From: Bacillota bacterium
GTDB lineage: Bacteria; Bacillota; Clostridia; Peptostreptococcales; Acidaminobacteraceae
Length of the DNA stretch: 10,269 nt
Assembly (NCBI GenBank): GCA_023443345.1
Contig: JAEZUZ010000096.1
Span: forward strand, 1 to 10,269
Direction: 5' to 3'
Part shown: positions 1-6,395 of the stretch, one piece after another
Layout of the letters: every line of letters begins with the position of its first letter
Numbering within the stretch: the first letter of the stretch is position 1
Notes under the pieces: model-generated
Told to the model about the DNA's origin: nothing
Databases searched by the model: none
What the model saw: the letters and a program-made list of their open reading frames with translations, nothing else
Position numbers and translations under genes: made by a program

Positions 1-539
1 GATCTAGAGGACACCTTGGCGATAGTTTGGAAGAACTTATAAATCACACTCACAGCTACTATCTAAAAAATAATTATGCACTCATGGAAAAAATTCCTGT
101 ACCAATTACAGTTACAAAAATGAACGAAAAGGGACAAATTACTCTTGCATACTTTGAAAAAGCTTCAACCGTAGATTATATGGGAGTAATACAAAAAATT
201 CCTGTGTGCTTTGATGCAAAAGAGACAACCAAAACTGCTCTTCCACTATCAAATATCCACGATCATCAAGTTAAATTCCTAAGGAACTTCAGCGATCAAG
301 GTGGAATTGGATTTATGATTTTTCACTATAAAAAAGTAGATAGGTACTTCTTTGTTCCCCTTGAAATAATAGAATATTATTTCTATAAAAGTGATATAAC
401 TAATAGAAAATCAATTCCTATAACAGAGGAACTTGAAAAATATGAGATAAATCTATATAGAAATCAGATTTTAAATTATCTTCCTTTAATAAATCTATAT
501 ATGGCAGAAAAGAAAAGGCTATCTGATATATTCAGATAG
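1..539 (+). CDS. recU: RecU Holliday junction resolvase, 5' end cut by window edge
   Basis: RecU cleaves Holliday junctions in recombinational repair and chromosome segregation in Firmicutes. The reading frame is open to the left edge: before the TTG at 27 it encodes SRGHLGDS, which matches the conserved NRG...LE segment near the RecU N-terminus. The true start is therefore upstream and the TTG at 27 is not it. Counting from that TTG, visible family signatures are STVDYMGV (Asp50), FDAKET (Asp63, Lys65), LPLSNIHDHQ and a C-terminal NRKSIPI. In B. subtilis RecU the equivalent acidic and basic residues are Asp88, Glu101 and Lys103, so the Glu is Asp here. About 179 residues are visible against about 206 for the B. 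subtilis protein. The stop lies inside a terminator palindrome shared with the convergent rsmA, and the two genes overlap by 21 bp. ponA, the usual neighbour of recU in Bacillus, does not follow. Identity is confident from sequence recall; no search was run. Confidence 0.93.
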   Translation, partial: SRGHLGDSLEELINHTHSYYLKNNYALMEKIPVPITVTKMNEKGQITLAYFEKASTVDYMGVIQKIPVCFDAKETTKTALPLSNIHDHQVKFLRNFSDQGGIGFMIFHYKKVDRYFFVPLEIIEYYFYKSDITNRKSIPITEELEKYEINLYRNQILNYLPLINLYMAEKKRLSDIFR

Positions 540-543
540 CCTT
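515..543. terminator. Bidirectional terminator palindrome inside the ends of recU and rsmA
   Basis: A perfect 12-bp inverted repeat: arm AAGGCTATCTGA at 515-526, 5-nt loop TATAT at 527-531, arm TCAGATAGCCTT at 532-543. On the minus strand it is followed by TTCTTTTC, a U-rich tract. On the plus strand it is followed by AU-rich but less uniform sequence (ATATATTCTT). Termination is therefore likely stronger for the minus-strand operon and plausible for recU. Both stop codons, recU TAG at 537-539 and rsmA TAG at 519-521, lie within the stem. Confidence 0.85.
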
Positions 544-1325
544 ATATATTCTTGAACACTTAAATTTTCTGGTCTTGCATCTAATGTCTTTTTTGAGTCA
601 ATTAGGAATTTCTCTAAACACTTTTCATCTACAATGCCCTTTAGATTTTTTCTCAACGTCTTTCTTCTATGGGCAAAAGCAACTTTTACAAGCTCAAAAG
701 TCTTTTTAAGTTCTTCAAATTTTACATCTTTCTTATAAAAATGTACAAGTTGTGAGTCTACCTTTGGCCTTGGCATAAAATTCTCTGGCTTAATAACTAG
801 ACCAAGTTCAACATTACAAAGTGCCTGACACAGTATAGATAGCCTTCCATACTCCTTAGTTGAATGTTCTGATACAATTCTCTGTGCAACTTCCTTCTGC
901 ATTAGAAAATGTAGAGATGAGAAGTCTATGTCATTTTCAAGGATATGCATTATGATTGGAGTTGTAATATTGTAAGGAAGATTTCCTATAATTTGCATCC
1001 CACTTGGAAATTTACTAAAGTCAACCTCCAAGACATCTCTATTAATAACTTTTGCATTTTTGAAATAGCTCTCTATCCAACTTGCATATTTATTATCTAT
1101 CTCAATTGCAGTAAATTCATCTGTAAAAGCAGCTATCCTACTAGTCATAGCACCAATTCCCGGTCCTATTTCTACTATGTACTTATCGCTCTTTAAATTT
1201 GATTCTTTAAACATCTTATCAAGTACTGCATCATTTATTAGAAAATTCTGACCGAATTTCTTCTGAAAATTGCAATTATTAACTTCCATCCACGCTTTAA
1301 TATCACTTGGTTTAGTTAATTTCAC
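519..1325 (-). CDS. rsmA: 16S rRNA (adenine1518-N6/adenine1519-N6)-dimethyltransferase RsmA/KsgA
   Basis: The enzyme uses S-adenosylmethionine to dimethylate two adjacent adenines in the 3'-terminal hairpin of 16S rRNA late in small-subunit assembly; loss gives kasugamycin resistance. The 268-residue length is typical. N-terminal FGQNFLIN (about 24-31) is the family signature. The SAM-binding loop is VEIGPGIGAMT (51-61), with acidic Glu75 and the RDVL motif (96-99). The catalytic motif NLPYN is at 115-119. The start is GTG at 1325, with GAGG six bases upstream; this places the N-terminus where the B. subtilis protein begins. It overlaps the end of rnmV by 14 bp, implying translational coupling. 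It is the last gene of the minus-strand operon and ends within a terminator palindrome. The pairing of rnmV with rsmA (rRNA maturation plus modification) is widely conserved in Firmicutes. Confidence 0.97.
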   Translation of the reverse strand: MKLTKPSDIKAWMEVNNCNFQKKFGQNFLINDAVLDKMFKESNLKSDKYIVEIGPGIGAMTSRIAAFTDEFTAIEIDNKYASWIESYFKNAKVINRDVLEVDFSKFPSGMQIIGNLPYNITTPIIMHILENDIDFSSLHFLMQKEVAQRIVSEHSTKEYGRLSILCQALCNVELGLVIKPENFMPRPKVDSQLVHFYKKDVKFEELKKTFELVKVAFAHRRKTLRKNLKGIVDEKCLEKFLIDSKKTLDARPENLSVQEYIRLSEYIR

Positions 1326-1857
1326 TCCTTACCTCTTCTAGTGCTATCTCGAGTTCTTCTCTAGAGATTGAATATGTATTTAGCCTTTTTAAAAATTCCT
1401 TTGAACTTGCATACCCTATCTGTAATTTGTTTCCTAAAATATCTCTTATTAGTGCAGAATTATTTTGACCAACTAATCCATATCTAATTAAGTCAATCCT
1501 AGTAAAAGTATCTTTAGACTCATCTATTTCTCTGACATTCTCTAGAGCTTTGAGTATGTCCTTTTCACTTGCATTCTCAACTCCAATATTGCCATCTCGA
1601 TGTGCCTGTTTTTTTGTCAAAAATGCCTGCTTTGCATCCTTGCATCTTTCAAGTATTTTTTTTCTTATTCTATTTCCTGCTGAATCGGGGTCTGTAAAAA
1701 TTATTATTCCATTTCTTCTATATGCTGTCTCAATTCTTTTAAAAGTTTCCTTTGATATATTGAAACCGTTGGTTACAATGATATCGCAATCAAGAAATCT
1801 CTTTAAATTTATTTTATCATCACGCCCTTCAACAACTATAGTCTCTTTAATTCTCAA
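1312..1857 (-). CDS. rnmV: Ribonuclease M5 (5S rRNA maturation)
   Basis: RNase M5 is a Firmicute Toprim-domain endonuclease that makes mature 5S rRNA ends from the precursor; in B. subtilis it acts on precursor bound by ribosomal protein L18. The Toprim motifs are clear: IVVEGRDD (7-14, with the catalytic-type Glu10) and IIFTDPDSAGNRIR (52-65, Asp56 and Asp58). These are followed by the family's RNxGIGVExA-like region (GNIGVENAS). A C-terminal Toprim-associated domain follows. The chosen start is TTG at 1857, giving MRIKETIVVEGRDD, which lines up with the B. subtilis N-terminus; AAAGAGAG lies about 9 bases upstream. An in-frame ATG at 1878 would add seven residues but has no ribosome binding site and sits further inside tatD. 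It overlaps tatD by 11 bp (32 bp with the ATG) and rsmA by 14 bp. Function is confident; the start is moderately so. Confidence 0.95.
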   Translation of the reverse strand: MRIKETIVVEGRDDKINLKRFLDCDIIVTNGFNISKETFKRIETAYRRNGIIIFTDPDSAGNRIRKKILERCKDAKQAFLTKKQAHRDGNIGVENASEKDILKALENVREIDESKDTFTRIDLIRYGLVGQNNSALIRDILGNKLQIGYASSKEFLKRLNTYSISREELEIALEEVRSEIN

Positions 1858-2602
1858 TCTTAAATACTCTCTTTGCATTATTGGTAGTTATTTGACATAA
1901 CTCCTCAAATTCAATCCCCCTTAAGTTTGCTATTTCTCTAGCTACATATTCAACCTTAGACGGATCATTCTTCTTGCCTCTGAAAGGCTCAGGTGTAAGC
2001 CATGGACTATCTGTTTCTATTAGAAGTAAATCCTCATCTACTACCTTTGCAACTTCTTTCGGTATCTTTGCATTTTTGTAAGTAACAGGGCCTGCAAGCG
2101 ATATATATGCACCTCTTTTATTGTATTCTCTAGCTAGTTCTGCTGAACCTGAATAGCAGTGCAAAATTACTCCTGTTTTATAATTATCTACAAAATCAAG
2201 AACTTCTAATGTTTCTTTATGAGCCTCTCTTGAGTGAATAATTACAGGCAGTTCAAATTTCTTAGCTATATCTAGTTGCTTTATAAACCACTCTATTTGC
2301 TCATCCTTATTATTATCTCTATAGAAATCAAGTCCAATTTCTCCAACTGCTTTTATCTTTTTGTGAGTTAGCAACTTATTAATTCTATTAAACTTTGATA
2401 AATCTATATCTCTTACATCTGTTGGATGAATTCCAATGGCTCCATAAATACCATCATATTTTTCAACAAGTTTAATAATCTTATCCCATGTAGGTATGTC
2501 AATAGAAGGAATCATCATATATTTAACACCTACACTATTTGCCTGTTTTATCTTACTCTCTAAATCATCTATATAGAGGTGAGTATGAGTATCAAACATC
2601 AT
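1847..2602 (-). CDS. tatD: TatD-family metal-dependent hydrolase / deoxyribonuclease
   Basis: A TIM-barrel amidohydrolase-fold protein of 251 residues, typical of the YcfH/YabD branch of TatD proteins. Family members have metal-dependent 3'-5' DNase activity and have been linked to DNA quality control; the exact physiological substrate is unsettled. Metal-ligand motifs appear in order: DTHTH (His6, His8), GEIGLDFYRD (Glu88), IIHSR (His123), LHCYSGS (His148) and IETDSPWL (Asp198). All expected ligands are present. The start is ATG at 2602, four bases overlapping the metG stop (ATGA). GAAGGAG ends 10 bases upstream; a second ATG at 2599 is also possible. Its place between metG and rnmV matches the B. 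subtilis metS-yabD-(yabE)-rnmV order. Nothing in the sequence departs from the family. Confidence 0.95.
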   Translation of the reverse strand: MMFDTHTHLYIDDLESKIKQANSVGVKYMMIPSIDIPTWDKIIKLVEKYDGIYGAIGIHPTDVRDIDLSKFNRINKLLTHKKIKAVGEIGLDFYRDNNKDEQIEWFIKQLDIAKKFELPVIIHSREAHKETLEVLDFVDNYKTGVILHCYSGSAELAREYNKRGAYISLAGPVTYKNAKIPKEVAKVVDEDLLLIETDSPWLTPEPFRGKKNDPSKVEYVAREIANLRGIEFEELCQITTNNAKRVFKIEN

Positions 2603-4485
2603 CCTACAATTGCTCCTTCTATACTTCCTTCAAGTAAAACGACTCTGTCATCTTTACTTTGAGCAAGAACCATTCCACTTGATTCAACTCCTCTAAGTTT
2701 AATTGGCTTTAGATTTGCTAAATATGCCACTTTCTTTCCGATTAATTCCTCTTTAGAATAATAGTTCTTTATTCCAGAAACAACCTCTCTTATATCCCCC
2801 TGAACATCTAGTTTAAGTACATATAATTTGTCGGCCTTAGGATGATCTTCAACCTCTAATATCTTTACAATTCTTATATCCATTTTTGAGAAGTCATCAA
2901 TTGAAATTTCCGGCTTATATTCAACCCTTTCCTCTTTAGGCTCATTATCTTCAATTAAATCAAGTCTTTCAAATAGTACTTCACCTACTGTTGTCTTGTA
3001 CTCATCGATAGATCCATAGTTGTCAAGCTCACTATAGTCTAAGTTATTAATTCCTATCTGATTTAAAAGCTTCTGAGATGTTTCAGGAACAAATGGATTT
3101 AACATTATTCCAACATACTTTAAATTTTCAAGAAGTACATACATAACTGTATTGAGTCTTTTTGTATCTTCTTTAGCTAATTTCCAAGGCATTGTAATAT
3201 CAATATATTTATTTGTAGCCTTTGCTATCTCTACAACTTCATTCATTGCCTTAGATACATAGAAAGAATCCATATAATTTTCATATCTATTTTTAGATTC
3301 AAAAAGAAAATCAATCAACTCTCTATCTACATCTTCAAATTTCTCTGGCTTTTTAATTAGATTATCAAAATATTTCTTAGACATAGAGGTTGTTCTATGA
3401 AGCAAATTTCCAATTATATTTACTAACTCTACATTTGTCCTTTGAATTAGTATGTTTCTTGAAAAATATCCATCATCAGCAAATGGCATTTCCCTTAAAA
3501 CTGAATATCTAACTCTATCAGTTGAATAATCTTTAACCAAATCATTGGCATAAAGTACATTTCCCTTTGACTTACTCATCTTTTCTGTCTGACCACTATC
3601 ACTTACAGAAAGTAACCAAGGATGTCCATAAATCTGTTTAGGAAGCGGAAGCCCCAACGCCATTAAAAATATAGGCCAATATACTGTGTGAAATCTCACT
3701 ATATCCTTACCTACTACATGTACATCTGCTGGCCAGAGCTTATTAAATAGTCTTTCATCATCACTCTTATATCCTATTGCAGATATATAGTTGCTAAGAG
3801 CATCTATCCATACATAGGCAATATGACCCTCTTCAATCTCTATTGGAATACCCCAATCAAAGCTTGTTCTAGAGACACATAAGTCTTTTAATCCCTTATT
3901 TATAAAGTTGTTAAGCATTTCGTTTTTTCTGCTTGCAGGATATATGAAATCAGGATTTTCTTCTATATGCTTCTTCAGCCTGTCTTCATACTTTGATAGT
4001 CTAAAGAAATATGATTCTTCCTTTGTAAGCTTAACTTCTCGTCCACAGTCAGGACATTTTCCATCTACTAGTTGTGATTCTGTATAGAAAGATTCACAAG
4101 GTACACAGTAATATCCCTCGTAATCTCCTTTGTATATATCTCCCTGTTCATAGAGCTGTTTAAATATCTTCTGTACTACTAGTTTATGTTTTTCATCTGT
4201 AGTTCTAATAAAGTTTGTATAGTCGATATTCATCATCTTCCAGATATTTTTTAATTCAGAGCAAATACCATCTACATATTCCTTTGGTGTCTTCCCATTT
4301 TTAAGGGCTTCTTCCTGTATTTTTTGACCGTGCTCATCTGTACCTGTTAGAAAATATACATCATATCCTCTAAGTTTTTTATATCTGCTGATTGCATCTG
4401 TAAGAACTGCTTCATATGTATTGCCAATATGAGGTACCCTAGATGTATAGGCAATAGCCATAGTAATATAGTACTTTTCTTTCAT
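2599..4485 (-). CDS. metG: Methionyl-tRNA synthetase with C-terminal tRNA-binding domain
   Basis: This class I aminoacyl-tRNA synthetase charges tRNA-Met, both initiator and elongator, in the cytoplasm. It has 628 residues from the chosen start. The nucleotide-binding HIGH-type motif appears as PHIGN (18-22). Zinc-knuckle cysteines are Cys127, Cys130, Cys144 and Cys147 (two CxxC pairs, single zinc site). The GTDEHGQK motif is at 48-55 and the second signature KMSKS at 302-306. An anticodon-binding helical domain follows. The last 100 residues or so (from about DDFSKMDIRIVKI to the end) form the EMAP/Trbp111-like dimerising tRNA-binding domain. The start is ATG at 4485 because AAGGAG lies 6 bases upstream and 1 nt separates it from the sdaAA stop. 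Upstream in-frame TTG (4509) and ATG (4503) would overlap sdaAA and put the ribosome binding site inside the gene. It is immediately followed by tatD with a 4-bp overlap. Confidence 0.97.
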   Translation of the reverse strand: MKEKYYITMAIAYTSRVPHIGNTYEAVLTDAISRYKKLRGYDVYFLTGTDEHGQKIQEEALKNGKTPKEYVDGICSELKNIWKMMNIDYTNFIRTTDEKHKLVVQKIFKQLYEQGDIYKGDYEGYYCVPCESFYTESQLVDGKCPDCGREVKLTKEESYFFRLSKYEDRLKKHIEENPDFIYPASRKNEMLNNFINKGLKDLCVSRTSFDWGIPIEIEEGHIAYVWIDALSNYISAIGYKSDDERLFNKLWPADVHVVGKDIVRFHTVYWPIFLMALGLPLPKQIYGHPWLLSVSDSGQTEKMSKSKGNVLYANDLVKDYSTDRVRYSVLREMPFADDGYFSRNILIQRTNVELVNIIGNLLHRTTSMSKKYFDNLIKKPEKFEDVDRELIDFLFESKNRYENYMDSFYVSKAMNEVVEIAKATNKYIDITMPWKLAKEDTKRLNTVMYVLLENLKYVGIMLNPFVPETSQKLLNQIGINNLDYSELDNYGSIDEYKTTVGEVLFERLDLIEDNEPKEERVEYKPEISIDDFSKMDIRIVKILEVEDHPKADKLYVLKLDVQGDIREVVSGIKNYYSKEELIGKKVAYLANLKPIKLRGVESSGMVLAQSKDDRVVLLEGSIEGAIVG

Positions 4486-4486
4486 A

Positions 4487-5356
4487 TCAATCTCCTTGTT
4501 CATATTCAAAGGCTATTCCGCCTAATGCTGTTTCTCTTAGTTCGTGTGGCAAACTTTTTCCCACTTTGTACATAGCAATAATTGTCTTATCAAAACTTAT
4601 TACACTCTTTATTCCAGATATTGCCATCTGTGCACTTAGTATTGCATTACTTGCTGCTGATGCATTTCTCATCTGACATGGAGCCTCAACAAGTCCTAAG
4701 ACAGGATCACATATCAATCCCATTAAATTTTGTAATGCAAATGAACCTGCTTGATAGCTTGTCTCTACATCTGCTCCTAAATACTCACATATAGCTGAAG
4801 CTGCCATTGCTGAAGCTGATCCCGTCTCTGCCTGACATCCTCCAACAGCGCCACTTATAGTTGCATTCTTCATTATTATTGTGCCAATGGCTCCAGAATG
4901 AAATAGAAAGTCAATCTGTTGCTCTCTAGTCATGTTAAACTCTTCACTAAAAGCTGTGAGAACTCCAGGAATTATACCTGCTGCTCCTGCTGTTGGCGCA
5001 GCAACAATTACTCCCATACTTGCATTGACTTCTAAAACTCCCATTGCATAGGCCATAGCTTTGGTTGTGAGAGTCCCCATCAAGTTGAACTTTGTATCTA
5101 GAGTAGTCAGTACTTGTCTCAATTCTCCTCCAAGAAAACCACCTATGCTCTTTAAGTGAAACTTTCTTGCCCTTTCAACAGACTCTACCATTGCATCTAA
5201 GTAATTAGACATCTTATTCTCGACTTCTTCTATACTAAGCCCGCTTTCAAGAGATTCAAGTTTCTTCATAACTTGGGATATTTTTAAATTTTTATCTTTA
5301 CATATCTTAAGGAGTTCTTGAGCAGTATTAAATGAATATTGATTTATTTCGGACAT
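4487..5356 (-). CDS. sdaAA: L-serine dehydratase, iron-sulfur-dependent, alpha subunit
   Basis: This is the catalytic subunit of the PLP-independent L-serine dehydratase, which converts L-serine to pyruvate and ammonia using an oxygen-labile [4Fe-4S] cluster as Lewis acid. It has 289 residues. Cluster ligands are Cys174 (GGCQAETG), Cys216 (LICDPV) and Cys227 (APCQMRN). Their spacing of 42 and 11 equals that of the three cluster cysteines in the single-chain Legionella enzyme. A glycine/alanine-rich segment, AAPTAGAAGIIPG (119-131), is also a family hallmark. The start is ATG at 5356, with AAAGAGG 10 bases upstream inside the end of sdaAB. It overlaps sdaAB by 13 bp, consistent with equal production of the two subunits. 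It sits between sdaAB and metG in a housekeeping operon where B. subtilis has other genes. The pyruvate it makes is the substrate of the divergent PFL system. Confidence 0.97.
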   Translation of the reverse strand: MSEINQYSFNTAQELLKICKDKNLKISQVMKKLESLESGLSIEEVENKMSNYLDAMVESVERARKFHLKSIGGFLGGELRQVLTTLDTKFNLMGTLTTKAMAYAMGVLEVNASMGVIVAAPTAGAAGIIPGVLTAFSEEFNMTREQQIDFLFHSGAIGTIIMKNATISGAVGGCQAETGSASAMAASAICEYLGADVETSYQAGSFALQNLMGLICDPVLGLVEAPCQMRNASAASNAILSAQMAISGIKSVISFDKTIIAMYKVGKSLPHELRETALGGIAFEYEQGD

Positions 5357-6000
5357 ATATATCTAACCTCTTTAATAGCTTGAAAACTTCTTATTTTCTC
5401 TAATATTGAATCATTTAATTCATCATCAGTCTCAAGAATAGTAAATGCTACCTCTCTACTTTTTTCATATACTCTCATAGTGGATATATTTATATCTCCA
5501 ACACATCTGGAAATATGAGCTATAACTCCACTCTTGTTTTCCTGTTGAATAAGAAGTGTAGGTTTTTCTCCAGAGAAATCTACATCTATTTCGTCAATCT
5601 TAGAGATATGTATTCTTCCACCTCCTACACTCTCTCCTCTTAAAAATAGAGATTTCCCATCTCCTTCAACTAGTATGTCAACAGTATTTGGGTGATACTC
5701 ATTAGAGTTTTGTCCCATCTCAAAAGAAACTATAAGTCCAGCTTTTTCAGATTCCTCTAAAGAATTAGGAACTCTTGAATCACTTAATTCATATCCAAGT
5801 ATCCCTGCAACTAATGCTCTATCTGTACCATGTCCTTTATAAGTTTTTTGGAATGATCCATACAAAGTAAAAGTAACTTTGTATATATTTCCCCTAAAAA
5901 TCTTTCGTGCTAACTGTGAAAGCCTCATAGCTCCGGCAGTATGTGAACTTGAAGGACCAACCATTATTGGTCCAATTGCATCAAATACACCAATCGACAT
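5344..6000 (-). CDS. sdaAB: L-serine dehydratase, iron-sulfur-dependent, beta subunit (ACT domain)
   Basis: This is the small subunit of the two-chain bacterial L-serine dehydratase, 218 residues. The N-terminal signature VFDAIGPIMVGPSSSHTAGA (5-24) is diagnostic, and the SSSH serines and histidine are thought to contact substrate. HGTDRALVAG (57-66) and a GGGRI motif (126-130) also fit the family. Residues about 148-216 form an ACT domain (KSGVIAHISRCVGDINISTM), a fold that commonly binds amino acids and may sense serine or help pair subunits. The start is ATG at 6000, with AGAAGGG 7 bases upstream inside the end of the GIY-YIG gene. It overlaps that gene by 20 bp and sdaAA by 13 bp. All signature residues are intact. 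Confidence 0.97.
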   Translation of the reverse strand: MSIGVFDAIGPIMVGPSSSHTAGAMRLSQLARKIFRGNIYKVTFTLYGSFQKTYKGHGTDRALVAGILGYELSDSRVPNSLEESEKAGLIVSFEMGQNSNEYHPNTVDILVEGDGKSLFLRGESVGGGRIHISKIDEIDVDFSGEKPTLLIQQENKSGVIAHISRCVGDINISTMRVYEKSREVAFTILETDDELNDSILEKIRSFQAIKEVRYICPK

Positions 6001-6244
6001 CTAATTTCCCTTCTATTAACAATTGCTTCTGTGAGTGAGTTAACTTCTTCAATCTTATCTCAGCTCTTAAAGCTTGAGATTTATCCTGAAATTGTATGTA
6101 AAAAACTAATTCTACAGGCGTTCTAGATCTAGTATATTTCGAACCCTTTTTTAAGTTGTGAGTTTTTATTCTTCTATTTAAATCTGTAGTGTATCCAGTA
6201 TAAAATGTTCCATCACTACACCTAAGAATATATACGATATTCAT
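5981..6244 (-). CDS. yazA: GIY-YIG nuclease-superfamily small protein (YazA/YhbQ, UPF0213 type)
   Basis: A stand-alone GIY-YIG domain of 87 residues, the usual length for the YazA/YhbQ group. The GIY-YIG core is seen as VYILRC (4-9) and FYTGYT (14-19), followed by LNRRIKTHN with the conserved Arg and His. RAEIRLKKLTHSQKQLL (60-76) includes the conserved Glu. Some relatives, such as E. coli YhbQ, have been reported to have DNase activity; the cellular role is not settled. It is first in the minus-strand operon. Its ATG lies only 7 nt after a consensus TATAAT box and has no Shine-Dalgarno sequence, so the mRNA is probably leaderless. In B. subtilis yazA also lies a few genes upstream of metS, which supports the name. 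It overlaps sdaAB by 20 bp. Confidence 0.92.
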   Translation of the reverse strand: MNIVYILRCSDGTFYTGYTTDLNRRIKTHNLKKGSKYTRSRTPVELVFYIQFQDKSQALRAEIRLKKLTHSQKQLLIEGKLDVDWCI

Positions 6245-6251
6245 ACAATTT

Positions 6252-6280
6252 ATTATATATTATTAGTTATTTTTAATCAA
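6252..6280 (-). promoter_or_regulatory. Sigma-A-type promoter for the yazA-sda-metG-rsmA operon
   Basis: Read on the minus strand: TTGATT (-35, 6280-6275), a 17-nt spacer, then a perfect TATAAT (-10, 6257-6252). Transcription would start about 7 nt downstream, at or next to the A of the GIY-YIG ATG (6244). Spacing is ideal and the -35 box matches 4 of 6 consensus bases. This is inferred from sequence only. Confidence 0.75.
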
Positions 6281-6307
6281 AATCTATGTTTAAAAACTTT
6301 TATAGGG

Positions 6308-6313
6308 TATAAT
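6308..6313 (+). promoter_or_regulatory. Probable -10 box of the pfl operon promoter
   Basis: A perfect TATAAT lies 82 bases before the pflB start, in the only divergent gap of the window. No good -35 box is visible at 16-18 nt (TATGTT at 6285-6290 is poor), so this promoter may need an activator. The predicted start site is near 6320, which is where an inverted repeat begins. The candidate -35 region lies within about 5 bp of the opposite-strand -35 box. Confidence 0.55.
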
Positions 6314-6319
6314 GAAAAT

Positions 6320-6336
6320 GTTATTCACGTAATAAC
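6320..6336. promoter_or_regulatory. Inverted repeat at the predicted pfl transcription start, possible operator
   Basis: GTTATT-CACGT-AATAAC is a 6-bp inverted repeat with a 5-nt centre, starting about 7 nt after the TATAAT box. The place suits a repressor site or a very short 5' hairpin. It does not match the Rex consensus (TTGTTAA-N4-TTAACAA), the FNR consensus or the CcpA cre consensus well enough to name a regulator. Confidence 0.4.
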
Positions 6337-6348
6337 TTAATATAGATT

Positions 6349-6377
6349 TCCTCTTTTAAATACCTATTTAAAGAGGA
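6349..6377 (+). promoter_or_regulatory. 5'-UTR hairpin just upstream of the pflB ribosome binding site
   Basis: TCCTCTTTTAAAT (6349-6361) pairs with ATTTAAAGAGGA (6366-6377) around an ACCT loop, with a single bulged T. The stem ends about 7 bases before the AGGAGG of pflB. It is not followed by a T-run on either strand, so it is not an ordinary terminator. It could stabilise the mRNA 5' end or tune translation. Its CCTC could alternatively pair with the GAGG of the ribosome binding site. Confidence 0.5.
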
Positions 6378-6395
6378 TCAAAAAAGGAGGTTGCC

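Noticed and set aside
945..1196. Plus-strand open frame antisense to rsmA
   Set aside because: It lies wholly opposite a confident gene, its product has no recognisable motif, and no ribosome binding site is evident.
1858..1878. Longer RNase M5 N-terminus starting from the ATG at 1878
   Set aside because: No ribosome binding site precedes it, it deepens the tatD overlap, and the family N-terminus lines up with the TTG at 1857.
1550..1900. Plus-strand 116-residue open frame antisense to rnmV with hydrophobic stretches
   Set aside because: It is a shadow of the AT-rich rnmV/tatD coding strand; the apparent hydrophobicity comes from reading Lys/Glu-rich codons in reverse.
4486..4509. Longer MetG N-terminus from TTG 4509 or ATG 4503
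   Set aside because: The AAGGAG site at 4497-4492 would fall inside the coding sequence and serves the ATG at 4485 instead.
6320..6336. Rex (NADH-sensing repressor) binding site upstream of pflB
   Set aside because: The half-sites are too far apart and do not fit TTGTTAA-N4-TTAACAA; kept only as an unassigned inverted repeat.
6349..6377. Attenuator or riboswitch before pflB
   Set aside because: There is no T-run after the stem and the leader is too short for a known riboswitch fold; described only as a 5'-UTR hairpin.
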